Shown piece after piece: positions 12,041-24,829 of a stretch of DNA of 64,000 nucleotides. The notes beneath the pieces were generated by a model. The model was not told the origin of the DNA. It saw nothing but the letters and a program-made list of their open reading frames with translations, and made no database searches. Position numbers and translations under genes: made by a program. Source of the stretch: Tragulus kanchil (lineage: Eukaryota > Chordata > Mammalia > Artiodactyla > Tragulidae); NCBI GenBank assembly GCA_022376925.1, contig JAIOJX010000032.1, forward strand, positions 203,914,939 to 203,978,938. Reading direction: 5' to 3'. How positions within the stretch are numbered: the first letter of the stretch is position 1; each line of letters begins with the position of its first letter.

Positions 12041-14334
12041 TCAATATACTAAATATTTGGTGAAGAAGGTAACAAAATTCTTCTCTTAGGATCTTATATT
12101 TCAAATGTGAGTGCTGGGCTCAAGCAGCTAGCAAGATATTTGAGAACACCAATAACAGAGGTGGAGTTTTTCATCTGCTCAGTTTCCCTTGGTGCAACCC
12201 AACTTCACAAGAACACAATCTGATTTCCTGTAGCCTTTAAGGACAACCTATTTATAACCACCACGACCCTTTAGTCTCCTTACCTGTGGTTACCAGAAAG
12301 CCTGATTTTCCCATCTAAAACTTTCTATATTATAGTCACATTACTGAGATGCACCCATATTTCACTTTCATCACATATAAACAGTAAAACTCCTTTTACA
12401 AAACCAGGCAAAATGTGGTATTGATTATTAGCTTTGAAGCCAAATTAATACAAGTCTTAGCCTGACAATTCACGAAAGCCAAAAAACATCCCTTTATTGC
12501 CTCTACGGCCTAAGAATGGTCCAATTAAGACAAGAGTTCGACTGTTATTTATTACGAACACCTGGACCTGCCACGTGACATTTTGAATTCCTGAGCTCTC
12601 ATATACAGCCACTCTCACCTTCAGCTCTACGCTTATCTTCCATAGAACACTTGGTTCCGTAATAAAATGCTACCTTTCAAGTATCTTAGCGTTTCTATTT
12701 TTCCTTAGGAGCATTTTAACAGTTTATAATCAAAACTTTAATATATGGATCCTTACTTCACAATAAAAGCAAGTAATGTAAACTTCAGCGCTGTGATTAA
12801 GTGTAACTGCTTTCTTTACTGTGATACAATATGACACTTCGAGTGGTGGTTAGTTGTATCTAAACTCAGTGTAGCAATACTCTATGCTAAGCAAGTCTAC
12901 TTTTGTGTTGCTCTCTTTTCTGGAAAGGGAACTGTTATCAAGAACCTACACCCAAACCAGAACTTTCACCAAAATTTTGCTCTGCAAATTGGCTGCAGGG
13001 ATGAGAAAACCTCTATTCCTTTTCAGATGCTACAAGCCTATTTTTCCCCCTTTTATTAAAATAGAGATACAGGAGGTTTTTTTTTTTAACCTTTTAAATG
13101 CTAGAACTTTAAAAAAAAAAGCACCAATAACTTCACTGTACCTGGTCAGTAACACTCTGACAGTCTTTTAGCAGAAAGATGGTCAATATACTAAATATTT
13201 GGTGAAGAAGGTAACAAAATTCTTCTCTTAGGATCTTATATTTCAAATGTGAGTGCTGGGCTCAAGCAGCTAGCAAGATATTTGAGAACACCAATAACAG
13301 AGGTGGAGTTTTTCATCTGCTCAGTTTCCCTTGGTGCAACCCAACTTCACAAGAACACAATCTGATTTCCTGTAGCCTTTAAGGACAACCTATTTATAAC
13401 CACCACGACCCTTTAGTCTCCTTACCTGTGGTTACCAGAAAGCCTGATTTTCCCATCTAAAACTTTCTATATTATAGTCACATTACTGAGATGCACCCAT
13501 ATTTCACTTTCATCACATATAAACAGTAAAACTCCTTTTACAAAACCAGGCAAAATGTGGTATTGATTATTAGCTTTGAAGCCAAATTAATACAAGTCTT
13601 AGCCTGACAATTCACGAAAGCCAAAAAACATCCCTTTATTGCCTCTACGGCCTAAGAATGGTCCAATTAAGACAAGAGTTCGACTGTTATTTATTACGAA
13701 CACCTGGACCTGCCACGTGACATTTTGAATTCCTGAGCTCTCATATACAGCCACTCTCACCTTCAGCTCTACGCTTATCTTCCATAGAACACTTGGTTCC
13801 GTAATAAAATGCTACCTTTCAAGTATCTTAGCGTTTCTATTTTTCCTTAGGAGCATTTTAACAGTTTATAATCAAAACTTTAATATATGGATCCTTACTT
13901 CACAATAAAAGCAAGTAATGTAAACTTCAGCGCTGTGATTAAGTGTAACTGCTTTCTTTACTGTGATACAATATGACACTTCGAGTGGTGGTTAGTTGTA
14001 TCTAAACTCAGTGTAGCAATACTCTATGCTAAGCAAGTCTACTTTTGTGTTGCTCTCTTTTCTGGAAAGGGAACTGTTATCAAGAACCTACACCCAAACC
14101 AGAACTTTCACCAAAATTTTGCTCTGCAAATTGGCTGCAGGGATGAGAAAACCTCTATTCCTTTTCAGATGCTACAAGCCTATTTTTCCCCCTTTTATTA
14201 AAATAGAGATACAGGAGGTTTTTTTTTCTTTTTAACCTTTTAAATGCTAGAACTTTAAAAAAAAAAAAAGCACCAATAACTTCACTGTACCTGGTCAGTA
14301 ACACTCTGACAGTCTTTTAGCAGAAAGATGGTCA
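12041..14334. repeat. Direct duplication block 4 (period about 1.14 kb)
   Basis: Copy 1 is 12041-13185 and copy 2 is 13183-14334, joined with a shared 3-base tca. The offset is 1142 for most of the length and grows to 1149 through T- and A-run length differences near 13077/14219 and 13111/14257. No gene or repeat family is recognised inside. Confidence 0.92.
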
Positions 14335-15813
14335 GGAGACTAGGATGAGGTCTTTATGAGCTAAAGGTTCAGGAAAGCCAGCTGGTCGTCCTAAATGTGT
14401 TGAGTCAACATGAAGTAAGCTTTAAAAATGGATCATCAATGTTTCTCTACAAGAGTCAGAAAGAAAGACACAGTGTTTCTTCACCACTGTGAATCTTTCC
14501 AACTCTGTCAGGGCTGGGAAATAGTTACATGGGAAAGATAGAAGATGATAGAAAAACCATGTGAGAATTAAAATGAACTATGAATTAAGTAACTCTGATA
14601 AAATTTCCTAATTCTAGAAAAGGAATCTCATTCTGCTTGTACATGGACTTTTGTCATTCAGTCCTCTTGAAACCAAAACAATCATCAATCGTGGATGGAT
14701 ATCAAATTCTAAAAAGGAAAGAGTCTGGCTTCTAACAATGATTCAGTATGTGTCTGAGTGTGCATGTGTGTGTGTTAATCCCACCAAATTGTACGTAAGG
14801 TAGTTTATCTTAAATGCTTGTGGAGGGAGGAGAAGAAACAACCTAAATTGGAATAATGCTACCCTGGAAAACCACAGAGCGAGCTGCATTTTATCCTGGC
14901 TTGTAGATAAGAAAAGACGCCTATCTTCCACTCCTGAGACTGGGCCCAAACATTCCCAAACTGACTTTGCCTAGGCCCCAGTAGGATGTGCAGCCAGCCA
15001 TCTTGGACATACTCGCAAAGTTTACCAACATTCCTTCAACAGGAAGAAGTCCAGTCATTCTGGCCCTGGCATGAACGCCTATGGCGCTTGGCTCTCCCGG
15101 TGTGGGAGAAACTGGAGAATCTGTCCCGGAGCCTGAACTGACAGAGAGCATAAGCCCAGAAAGGTTCTGTGTCTGGCTGAGTGAGAAAAGAAGCAGAGGA
15201 ACTTCAGAGAGAAGTTCAGGCCTTTTATCACTCGTGGGCCAGAGAAGTGCGAGACTCATGGCGGAGGAGGGGCAGAAGCTAAGACTCAGGAGGAAGGAGG
15301 TCAGGTAAACGTTGTTTTCTGGGAAGGAAGGAGGATAGGAGAGGAATGTCGCTTCGGCAGCCCTCTGAAAGAGAAAGTGTTCCTCTCTGCTTTTAGGCCC
15401 CCCAAAAGTGGTTTATTTTGTGATTATGCTCCTTGGCTAGAGACTGTTGTTTATATAACAGGATAAAGTACAAAATTATAAGCTCCAAACTCCTCCAGAG
15501 AAAAGCTCTCTCAAAGCTCGACCCCCAGGATGGATGGAAAATATGAGTGTTTACTGGCTGGAACACGGAGCCGCAATGGAAATTTCAACATTCAGAGGAA
15601 GATAGCAGAGAGGAAGGGCCTGTGGAGTAGAGAGGAGTCACTCTTCAACAAAGGGGTCAGAGAAAAGGAAGAGTCTCCGGTTGGCCCCGCTCTGATACCT
15701 CTGAGACCTCCTCGGCTACAACAGCCACATCTCTGCAGCACAGCTCTGGGAGTGCACTGCTGGTGGCGGAGGGCCAGTTTCCTTACACTAGATACTAAAA
15801 CAAGGAGTGGAGC
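14335..15813. other. Unassigned sequence with a weak first-exon-like stretch
   Basis: Mostly anonymous sequence. Around 15060-15370 CpG is somewhat denser than in the surroundings. An ATG in a good context at 15258 is followed by 47 open bases and a gtaaac donor-like site. This is described under findings. Evidence for a real exon is weak. Confidence 0.35.
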
Positions 15814-15889
15814 AATTCCATATTCCAGGAAAGTCCAATTTTTAAGTTTCTCCTTTTTTTTCCCCTGCGGAAAGGGAACTAAATGGTTT

Positions 15890-16012
15890 ACCTACACCCA
15901 AACCAGGCACTACACTGGCTACTTTCACATACAGGACTCAACTAAATCTTCTAAGAACTTAAAGAGGTGGGTATTATCATCTGCATTTTGCCCGAGGTCA
16001 CATAGTCAGTAA
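15890..16012 (+). mobile_element. MIR relic
   Basis: MIR-like core with gtgggtattatcatctgc and gaggtcacatagtcagtaag. Repeated at about 16997-17118 in copy 2 of block 5. Confidence 0.65.
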
Positions 16013-16329
16013 GGCAAGCCCTAAAGGCTTTTCACTATGCCATGATGACTTTCTAATAGGGGTCAAAAAACAAAGGCCCCCTTTCCTATAAAATTAACAT
16101 GCTTTTAAAGAATATATCAATAGAAGCATTTAAAGGACTGGTTTCAGAATAGTTCCCTTAAACAAAGGGAGAGAATGGAAACAAAGCCTTACCATTTTGG
16201 TTGCTGAATATATTTGTTGTATAATCATGCGGCTCTCTTTTAAAACTTACATCCTCCTCTTCTTCCTAGTCTCTTAATTATGGTTTAAAGAAATATATCA
16301 CTTTGAATTTGCCATCCTAAGCATTTTTA

Positions 16330-16760
16330 GGAGGACAGTTCAGTAGTATTAAGTATAGTGCCACTGCTGTGCAACAGAGCTCCGTAACTTTTTCATCTTG
16401 CAAAATTGAAACTCCATAGTCATTAAACACTAATTTCCCATTCTCTACTTGCCCAGCCCTTGGCCATCTGCCTTTCCACTTCCTGTTTCTACAACTCAGA
16501 CAACTTTAGATACTTCAAAGGAGTGGAATCCTGCAGTATTTCCCCTTTTCTGCCTGGCTCATGTCATGCAGCATAATGTCCTTGAGGTCCAGCCATGCTG
16601 TGGCGTGTGACAGGGTTAAATCCTTACATCCTCTCCCTCATTCCCTGTCTGCTACTTGCTTGCGTCACAAAACTCAACTCTGTTATATGCTGTCCGACAC
16701 TGCTTCCTACCTATTCCCCAAGTATGTGGCTCCTTCTCACTGCTGGATGGTAGCTTTTTA
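16330..16760 (-). mobile_element. Old L1 3' fragment
   Basis: The landmarks ggacagttcagtagtattaa, tttttcatcttgcaaaattg and gcataatgtccttgaggtcc match the reverse complement of an old mammalian L1 3' region as I recall it. Repeated at about 17434-17865. Confidence 0.6.
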
Positions 16761-16810
16761 GTGAGCCAATATCAGGTCTTCAGAGTCACTTAGACCCTAC
16801 TCAGTCCCCT

Positions 16811-16918
16811 GCAGAGCTTCTCTGGTGGCTCAGATGGTAAAGAATCTGGCTGCAATGCAGGAGATGTGGGGTCAATCCCTGGTCGGGAAGATCTTGCAAA
16901 GGAAGGCAACCACTCCGA
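16811..16918 (+). mobile_element. Bov-tA SINE, cut at a duplication junction
   Basis: The head and the first part of the body are present, then the element stops at the junction of block 5 with degraded bases. The complete version is at 17918-18124, so this copy is probably an artefactual truncation. Confidence 0.85.
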
Positions 16919-17917
16919 TTGAATTCCATATTCCAGGAAAGTCCAATTTTAAGTTTCTCCTTTTTTCCCCTGCGGAAAGGGAACTAAATGGTTTACCTAC
17001 ACCCAAACCAGGCACTACACTGGCTACTTTCACATACAGGACTCAACTAAATCTTCTAAGAACTTAAAGAGGTGGGTATTATCATCTGCATTTTGCCCGA
17101 GGTCACATAGTCAGTAAGGCAAGCCCTAAAGGCTTTTCACTATGCCATGATGACTTTCTAATAGGGGTCAAAAAACAAAGGCCCCCTTTCCTATAAAATT
17201 AACATGCTTTTAAAGAATATATCAATAGAAGCATTTAAAGGACTGGTTTCAGAATAGTTCCCTTAAACAAAGGGAGAGAATGGAAACAAAGCCTTACCAT
17301 TTTGGTTGCTGAATATATTTGTTGTATAATCATGCGGCTCTCTTTTAAAACTTACATCCTCCTCTTCCTCCTAGTCTCTTAATTATGGTTTAAAGAAATA
17401 TATCACTTTGAATTTGCCATCCTAAGCATTTTTAGGAGGACAGTTCAGTAGTATTAAGTATAGTGCCACTGCTGTGCAACAGAGCTCCGTAACTTTTTCA
17501 TCTTGCAAAATTGAAACTCCATAGTCATTAAACACTAATTTCCCATTCTCTACTTGCCCAGCCCTTGGCCATCTGCCTTTCCACTTCCTGTTTCTACAAC
17601 TCAGACAACTTTAGATACTTCAAAGGAGTGGAATCCTGCAGTATTTCCCCTTTTCTGCCTGGTTCATGTCATGCAGCATAATGTCCTTGAGGTCCAGCCA
17701 TGCTGTGGCGTGTGACAGGGTTAAATCCTTACATCCTCTCCCTCATTCCCTGTCTGCTACTTGCTTGCGTCACAAAACTCAACTCTGTTATATGCTGTCC
17801 GACACTGCTTCCTACCTATTCCCCAAGTATGTGGCTCCTTCTCACTGCTGGATGGTAGCTTTTTAGTGAGCCAATATCAGGTCTTCAGAGTCACTTAGAC
17901 CCTACTCAGTCCCCTGC

Positions 17918-18124
17918 AGAGCTTCTCTGGTGGCTCAGATGGTAAAGAATCTGGCTGCAATGCAGGAGATGTGGGGTCAATCCCTGGGTCGGGAAGATCC
18001 CCTTGCAAAGGGAAAGGCAACCCACTCCAGTATTCTTGCCTGATGAATTCCATGGGCAGAGAAGCCTGATGGGCCATGGTCCATGGGGACACAAAAGAAT
18101 CGAGCACGACTTAAAGACTAAACC
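17918..18124 (+). mobile_element. Bov-tA SINE
   Basis: Intact form of the element at 16811: head gcttctctggtggctcagat, body ggcaacccactccagtattc, and an end with gcacgacttaaagactaaac. Confidence 0.88.
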
Positions 18125-19160
18125 ACAACCACAACAAAGTGGTGTGCACTAGGCTGAAAACACAGAAGACAGCTCCTGGACAGTAACCTCTGGGAGACAG
18201 GACTATTCTGTCCTATTTGTCACTACTCCACAGCAGCTAAGACAATGCCCGACACACAAAAAATGAATAGAACCTTTTTTTATTAAAAGAACATAAACTC
18301 GATATGTCTGAAGACTGAAAATGAAAAAGTGGGAAGCCAGAGGGCTACCAACATTTGTAAAAAAATAATCCAAAAAAATGGAGAAAATTGGTGTCAAAAT
18401 CTCTGGAAATGTGTCCCCCAAAAATTAGATAAAAGAAAGATACCAGACTATAATTTATTATGAAAAAGGAAGAAGACAGAGGAACAAGGTGATGTGGAAT
18501 AGTGTCTAAATTTTCAAGATTAGTGGCTTTGTTGAACCCCATCCCCCAAGACAGAATTTAAAGTTCTAAAATACAGTTGTTTTCCAGAGTGGAAGCCACC
18601 CAGCCAAGCAGCCCAAGTCCACAATGTCACAAGATGGGGAACAGACTCATGGCTGTGCTTTCAGCCTCCCCCACCTTTAACATCGAGGAACAGACAAATC
18701 CCCAGGTTGTGTGTGTGAAAAAGCCAGAGATGGATAAAAATAATTCAATGACAAATGCTGGAAAAACATACAAAGGGGCAGAAGCCAGACATTCGTGGGA
18801 TTCCCTGACAGCTCGATCCACAAGGAAGGGCTGGACTGGAAAAACACAGAGCTTCAGGCTCCTGCCAAGCTGTCTGAGGCCCTGTTCTTCCCAAATCATT
18901 CCAAGCAGCAGCCAAAACTTTACGGTAACCCTTCCAGGTCTCCCAAAGAAAGACGCACTCCTCACCTAGAAACTGCTCCTCCCTGATGTGGACCCGTTCT
19001 GTGCAAGGCTGGCTGTGATGAGGAGATGCCTCTGAACATCATTTCTCAGCTCCTCACAACTCCCCATGTGCCCAGAAAAAATGGGTAATTAAAAGACAGC
19101 TTGAAAAAATCCTGTTTCACTGGCTAAGGACAAGCTTAATGCCCAGGTATCAGCACCCAG

Positions 19161-19366
19161 GGGTTTCCCAGGTGGCTCAGGCATAAAGGATCTGCCTCCA
19201 ACAGGAGCGCAGGTTCGATCTCTGGGTCAGGAGGTCCTCTGGAGAAGGGAAGTGGCAACCCACTTCAGTATTTTTGCCTGGAGAATCCCACAGACAGAGG
19301 AGCCTGGCAGGTCCATGGGATCGCCAAAGGTTCGGACACTGACTGAGTGACTAAATAACAACATCA
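19161..19366 (+). mobile_element. Bov-tA SINE
   Basis: Head gggtttcccaggtggctcag, body gggaagtggcaacccacttc, and an end with gactgagtgactaaataac. Confidence 0.85.
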
Positions 19367-20277
19367 GTATACAGAAATCAAATATAATCCCTTTAATAAA
19401 AAAAGAGATCACGAACACTCGGTACCTGCATCGTGGACTGTGTAATTCTCAATTGGCCTTGCTCAGAGGCACACCTCAGGCTTCTAAACATGTGACTGTA
19501 TTTGGCCCTGACTACATTCTCTTCTGGAGAATGGCCTGCAATTAATCTCACTTATTACCTCTGAAAAGTAACAACAGAAGAATGGCTGGCCAAGTCCAAC
19601 CCCGAGTGTCTAGGGAGCTGCGAGCTATCAAAAAATTAAGTGGGCTTTGTTGAACCCCATCCCCAAGACAGAATTTAAAGTTCTAAAATACAGTTGTTTT
19701 CCAGAGTGGAAGCCACCCAGCCAAGCAGCCCAAGTCCACAATGTCACAAGATGGGGAACAGACTCATGGCTGTGCTTTCAGCCTCCCCCACCTTTAACAT
19801 CGAGGAACAGACAAATCCCCAGGTTGTGTGTGTGAAAAAGCCAGAGATGGATAAAAATAATTCAATGACAAATGCTGGAAAAACATACAAAGGGGCAGAA
19901 GCCAGACATTCGTGGGATTCCCTGACAGCTCGATCCACAAGGAAGGGCTGGACTGGAAAAACACAGAGCTTCAGGCTCCTGCCAAGCTGTCTGAGGCCCT
20001 GTTCTTCCCAAATCATTCCAAGCAGCAGCCAAAACTTTACGGTAACCCTTCCAGGTCTCCCAAAGAAAGACGCACTCCTCACCTAGAAACTGCTCCTCCC
20101 TGATGTGGACCCGTTCTGTGCAAGGCTGGCTGTGATGAGGAGACGCCTCTGAACATCATTTCTCAGCTCCTCACAACTCCCCATGTGCCCAGAAAAAATG
20201 GGTAATTAAAAGACAGCTTGAAAAAATCCTGTTTCACTGGCTAAGGACAAGCTTAATGCCCAGGTATCAGCACCCAG

Positions 20278-20484
20278 GGGTTTCCCAGGTGGCTCAGGCA
20301 TAAAGGATCTGCCTCCAACAGGAGACGCAGGTTCGATCTCTGGGTCAGGAGGTCCTCTGGAGAAGGGAAGTGGCAACCCACTTCAGTATTTTTGCCTGGA
20401 GAATCCCACAGACAGAGGAGCCTGGCAGGTCCATGGGATCGCCAAAGGTTCGGACACTGACTGAGTGACTAAATAACAACATCA
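20278..20484 (+). mobile_element. Bov-tA SINE (second copy)
   Basis: Same element as at 19161, repeated by block 6. It has one extra base in the head (ggagacgcagg against ggagcgcagg). Confidence 0.85.
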
Positions 20485-20583
20485 GTATACAGAAATCAAA
20501 TATAATCCCTTTAATAAAAAAAGAGATCATGAACACTCGGTACCTGCATCGTGGACTGTGTAATTCTCAATTGGCCTTGCTCA

Positions 20584-22838
20584 GAGGCACACCTCAGGCT
20601 TCTAAACATGTGACTGTATTTGGCCCTGACTACATTCTCTTCTGGAGAATGGCCTGCAATTAATCTCACTTATTACCTCTGAAAAGTAACAACAGAAGAA
20701 TGGCTGGCCAAGTCCAACCCCGAGTGTCTAGGGAGCTGCGAGCTCCACAGCCAGGCCTCAGACTGTCTGGGCAAGGCGTGGGCTCTCTGCCTTCCTCTCC
20801 CACAACAAAGCTCCAACGGGACTCCAGACAGACCAGAGGAACCGAGGGATCTGAGGAGCTGGGCTGAGCTCACACAGACCCAAGGGGAGACGACAGCCCT
20901 GGGCTCCACCTGGGGTGGTTTCAAGGCAGCAGGGGGGAAGAACAAGGTTGTCTGGTGAAAACTCGTGTGATCCATAAATTGAGAACAATAGCAACACCAC
21001 AGGAAATGAAAATAACACCATTTGCAGAGCTCTTGTGAGTCACTGGTTTTCATTCCTGTGGCTACCAAGTCACTGAATCCTCCAGTATGCAGATGAAAAA
21101 GTACAGCCAGCAGTGGATTCTCTTCACGTCTCTTCACTGTTTACAGGGCAGCCCCTGGTCAAGTGAATTATGAGAGTTTGTCAGCGCTGGAATCCACCAA
21201 CGCTTTTGTGGATGTTCAAGTAAGACCCCCTTTTATTTACTTAGCACCCTTTCCAGGGAGATCAAAGTGCTTCAAGGACAACCTAAAAGCTCTCAAAACA
21301 TGCCAGTTTATGTGTAAGTATGCTTATCCAATAAAAAGATTAAATGAATAGTTTAGGGTCACTTAGCATCAAAACGAGTGATAAAACAATTCTAAGCTAC
21401 TAATCCCATTATTCATTAAACTTAGTCACCCTAACTACTTAGGAAGGAACAACAAGAGACTAAATAAATATTCACAACACATGACTTACCAAATAAATAA
21501 AGAAACTGAGGCCTAGAACAGAGCAGAATGCCTAAGGGAGGTCTGGCCAGGGCCCATGCGATCGCCAGTTCTGGAAGGACCTCTGAGAACTCACCTAGGG
21601 CTGCCTTCGGGTGGGTGCCTCTGAGAATTCCCCATGGAATTAGAACTCCCAGGCTGACCTCCCAGGATGTCCTGGCAACCAGAGGTGGTTTGGGGGTAGA
21701 GGAAGATTCTGTGAGGCACACCTCAGGTTCTAAACATGTGACTGTATTTGGCCCTGACTACATTCTCTTCTGGAGAATGGCCTGCAATTAATCTCACTTA
21801 TTACCTCTGAAAAGTAACAACAGAAGAATGGCTGGCCAAGTCCAACCCCGAGTGTCTAGGGAGCTGCGAGCTCCACAGCCAGGCCTCAGACTGTCTGGGC
21901 AAGGCGTGGGCTCTCTGCCTTCCTCTCCCACAACAAAGCTCCAACGGGACTCCAGACAGACCAGAGGAACCGAGGGATCTGAGGAGCTGGGCTGAGCTCA
22001 CACAGACCCAAGGGGAGACGACAGCCCTGGGCTCCACCTGGGGTGGTTTCAAGGCAGCAGGGGGGAAGAACAAGGTTGTCTGGTGAAAACTCGTGTGATC
22101 CATAAATTGAGAACAATAGCAACACCACAGGGAAATGAAAAATAACACCATTTGCAGAGCTCTTGTGAGTCACTGGTTTTCATTCCTGTGGCTACCAAGT
22201 CACTGAATCCTCCAGTATGCAGATGAAAAAGTACAGCCAGCAGTGGATTCTCTTCACGTCTCTTCACTGTTTACAGGGCAGCCCCTGGTCAAGTGAATTA
22301 TGAGAGTTTGTCAGCGCTGGAATCCACCAACGCTTTTGTGGATGTTCAAGTAAGACCCCCTTTTATTTACTTAGCACCCTTTCCAGGGAGATCAAAGTGC
22401 TTCAAGGACAACCTAAAAGCTCTCAAAACATGCCAGTTTATGTGTAAGTATGCTTATCCAATAAAAAGATTAAATGAATAGTTTAGGGTCACTTAGCATC
22501 AAAACGAGTGATAAAACAATTCTAAGCTACTAATCCCATTATTCATTAAACTTAGTCACCCTAACTACTTAGGAAGGAACAACAAGAGACTAAATAAATA
22601 TTCACAACACATGACTTACCAAATAAATAAAGAAACTGAGGCCTAGAACAGAGCAGAATGCCTAAGGGAGGTCTGGCCAGGGCCCATGCGATCGCCAGTT
22701 CTGGAAGGACCTCTGAGAACTCACCTAGGGCTGCCTTCGGGTGGGTGCCTCTGAGAATTCCCCATGGAATTAGAACTCCCAGGCTGACCTCCCAGGATGT
22801 CCTGGCAACCAGAGGTGGTTTGGGGGTAGAGGAAGATT
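20584..22838. repeat. Direct duplication block 7 (period about 1.13 kb)
   Basis: Copy 1 is 20584-21708 and copy 2 is 21713-22838, with only four bases between. Copy 2 has a base missing near its start (cctcaggttct against cctcaggcttct). It overlaps block 6, so bases 19467-19626 occur three times. The 154-residue minus-strand frame of copy 1 is broken in copy 2 by run-length changes near 22130. This shows that it is not a maintained coding frame. Confidence 0.92.
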
Positions 22839-23190
22839 TTCTAGGGCTACCCTGGACTAGAATGGGGCCTAGAAAACTGACCTTGAGCTTGGAGAGGAGG
22901 TGAAGAGAGAGATGTTGTGGATACAACAAATCCCCAAATGAAAAGACCAGGGAACTCTTCAGGGGTTACTTTCTGGAGTTTGCAGTGGTTGTGAAATTGA
23001 TTGTATCATGTGCCATTCTACCACAGCCATGAGCACAGTTTGGCTGGGAGCAGGCCACTCATGACGCTGTGCCTAAGGTCCTGCCTTACTGTCCTGTGTC
23101 TCAGCACTAACAGGGTGTCACCAAGAGAAGGTTCTAAATCCAGTCATAATTTTTATTCCAAATACAAACTATGAAACAGACTGGTACTCA
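22839..23190. other. Unassigned sequence
   Basis: About 350 bases with nothing recognisable. Confidence 0.45.
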
Positions 23191-23640
23191 GGACTTCCCT
23201 GGCGGTCCAGTGGTTAAGAATCCATGCGGGCTTCCCCTGGTGGTCCAGTGGATAAGGACACTGCCTTGCAGTGCAAGGGGCGCCGGTTCGATCCCTGGCC
23301 TGGGAAGATCCCACGTGCCGCGGAGCGGCTGGACCGATGTGTTCAATCACAGAGCTGGAGCTCTGGAGCGCATGCGCCCAGAGCCGGCGCTCTGCGGCAA
23401 CAGACGCCACCGCGATTGGGAGGCCCCCAGGAGCCAAAGAACAAAGACGGATGAAAACAGAGAAATGAAAGACCAATAGAAGTGGCCCGCCCACTCCCCT
23501 CCCTCCCCAACTCAACCCCCGCCCAAAATACATAAAATAAATAAATAAATCTTTTTAAAAAAAAAAAAAAAAGAATCCATGCTTCCACTGCCGGGGGCGT
23601 GGAATCCCCAATACCTGGTTGGGGATCTGATCCTGCAGGC
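23191..23640 (+). mobile_element. CHR-like SINE interrupted by a second SINE
   Basis: The head ggacttccctggcggtccag begins at 23191 and runs to ttaagaatccatgc. It resumes at 23571 with aagaatccatgcttccactg, continuing into ggttggggatctgatcctg. Removing the insert at 23228-23570 restores one continuous SINE. The repeated aagaatccatgc at 23216-23227 and 23571-23582 is the target-site duplication of the younger insert. Confidence 0.88.
23228..23570 (+). mobile_element. CHR-like SINE with C-rich tail extension, nested in another SINE
   Basis: Head gggcttcccctggtggtcc, body gaccgatgtgttcaatcaca, then gaccaatagaagtggc followed by about 40 bases rich in CCC and an A/T tail. A perfect 12 bp target-site duplication flanks it. 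The same C-rich extension is seen in the SINE at 59637-59951, suggesting a subfamily. Confidence 0.88.
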
Positions 23641-24829
23641 GTGTTTGTCCAAAATGTACAGTCTTGACATTGTTTATCAAATGAAAAACAGTTGCAGTCC
23701 TGGATAAAGACAAATCCAAGATGGCAGAGAGAATGTTTTCCATAGAAACAAGGCTCTGACTGTAAAATGAAAATGGAGTATTTGGAAATATTTTATATGG
23801 AAAATAAAGCTCTGTGGTATAAACAGAATTTCTTTTTTACGACTTATGTTTTAGGAATGTGGTTACTCTGTAATTGTAAATCACTAAAGAACAGACTTCT
23901 CCTGTGAAGAGAAGCATGTGGGAGGATGTCCTATTGTCAAAAGCCCTGCCTCCTGAGCTTCAACTCTTTCTAACTGTGAACTGAGATGAGTCTTCTCACT
24001 CTTGAGCACAGTGATCACTGGTATGAGACACACCGTACCAGAGCATGATGTAATGTGCTTATGTTGATCTTGCTTCCTGGGCAGAGCCTCTGCTTCCCAA
24101 ATTAGTTCCTTAAGTCATCATTCTGACAGCGACAGAGACTTGGACAACAAAGGTATTTCCTCCAGGCCCGAGCCTTTGGTTGCCCCTCCAACCTCAGGGC
24201 GGGGCAGCATTTAGAGAGGTGGCTGACTGGCTGAGGCTGATGTGCTGGCTGGGGAGGGACCTGGTGGGACACCTGTGGCAGAGCCTCTTTATTTGGAGGG
24301 AACAGTATCTCAGCTGGTTGGAATACTTCATTGTCACATTCCTCTCTAGCTCATCTGACTCAGGAACAGATACAATTAAACCCATATTTAAGAGCTACTG
24401 AAGCCAAGATGTACTGGGAAGCTGTCTCTTCTTACTTTTTTCTTTCTTTCTTTCTTTTTTTTTTTAATACAGGGGACTTAAAATACAGATGGAGACTAGA
24501 TTTCAAGGCAGTGGTTTCTTTTTCAAAGCAGAAGTTGCTGACTTTGTGGCCAGAATTTATTTGGATTTTATCCTCTCGCATTTTGCTCAACTACGTAAAG
24601 GGAATTTCCCTCCCATTTTTCAAATGAACATTGTTCAGGGAGGCTGCTTGAATTTAATCAGACAACCTAGATAAAAATACATAAAGCAAATATGTGCTTC
24701 AAAGGAAAAGAGTCCAAAATTACTGAAACACGGCATACTATGAGGTATAAAGAAGAATTAGGAGACAAGAAGAAAATATCAGAAGTCAATACACGAAAAC
24801 GTTGGCTATGACCAAGGATTAAACACAGT
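23641..24829. other. Unassigned sequence
   Basis: No gene or named repeat. A TTTC-rich low-complexity tract lies near 24435-24470. Confidence 0.45.

Larger units (their letters stand above)
15814..18028. repeat. Direct duplication block 5 (period about 1.105 kb)
   Basis: Copy 1 is 15814-16918 and copy 2 is 16922-18028. The last 60 bases of copy 1, within a Bov-tA, have lost about ten bases in short runs. The first 50 bases of copy 2 have lost bases in T-runs. The interior matches at a constant offset of 1105, with a C/T difference at 16559/17664. The damage sits exactly at the inner junction. Confidence 0.93.
18525..20744. repeat. Direct duplication block 6 (period about 1.118 kb)
   Basis: Copy 1 is 18525-19626 and copy 2 is 19643-20744. 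The 16 bp spacer looks like a degraded version of the sequence just before copy 1. Two C/T differences, at CpG sites (19026/20143 and about 19407/20527), and small run-length changes separate the copies. Each contains a Bov-tA. The 130-residue frames at 18577 and 19694 are the same sequence and show no protein family signature. Confidence 0.92.

Noticed and set aside
20673..21137. 154-residue minus-strand open frame
   Set aside because: In the second copy (21801-22267) run-length changes break it into shorter frames; no protein features.
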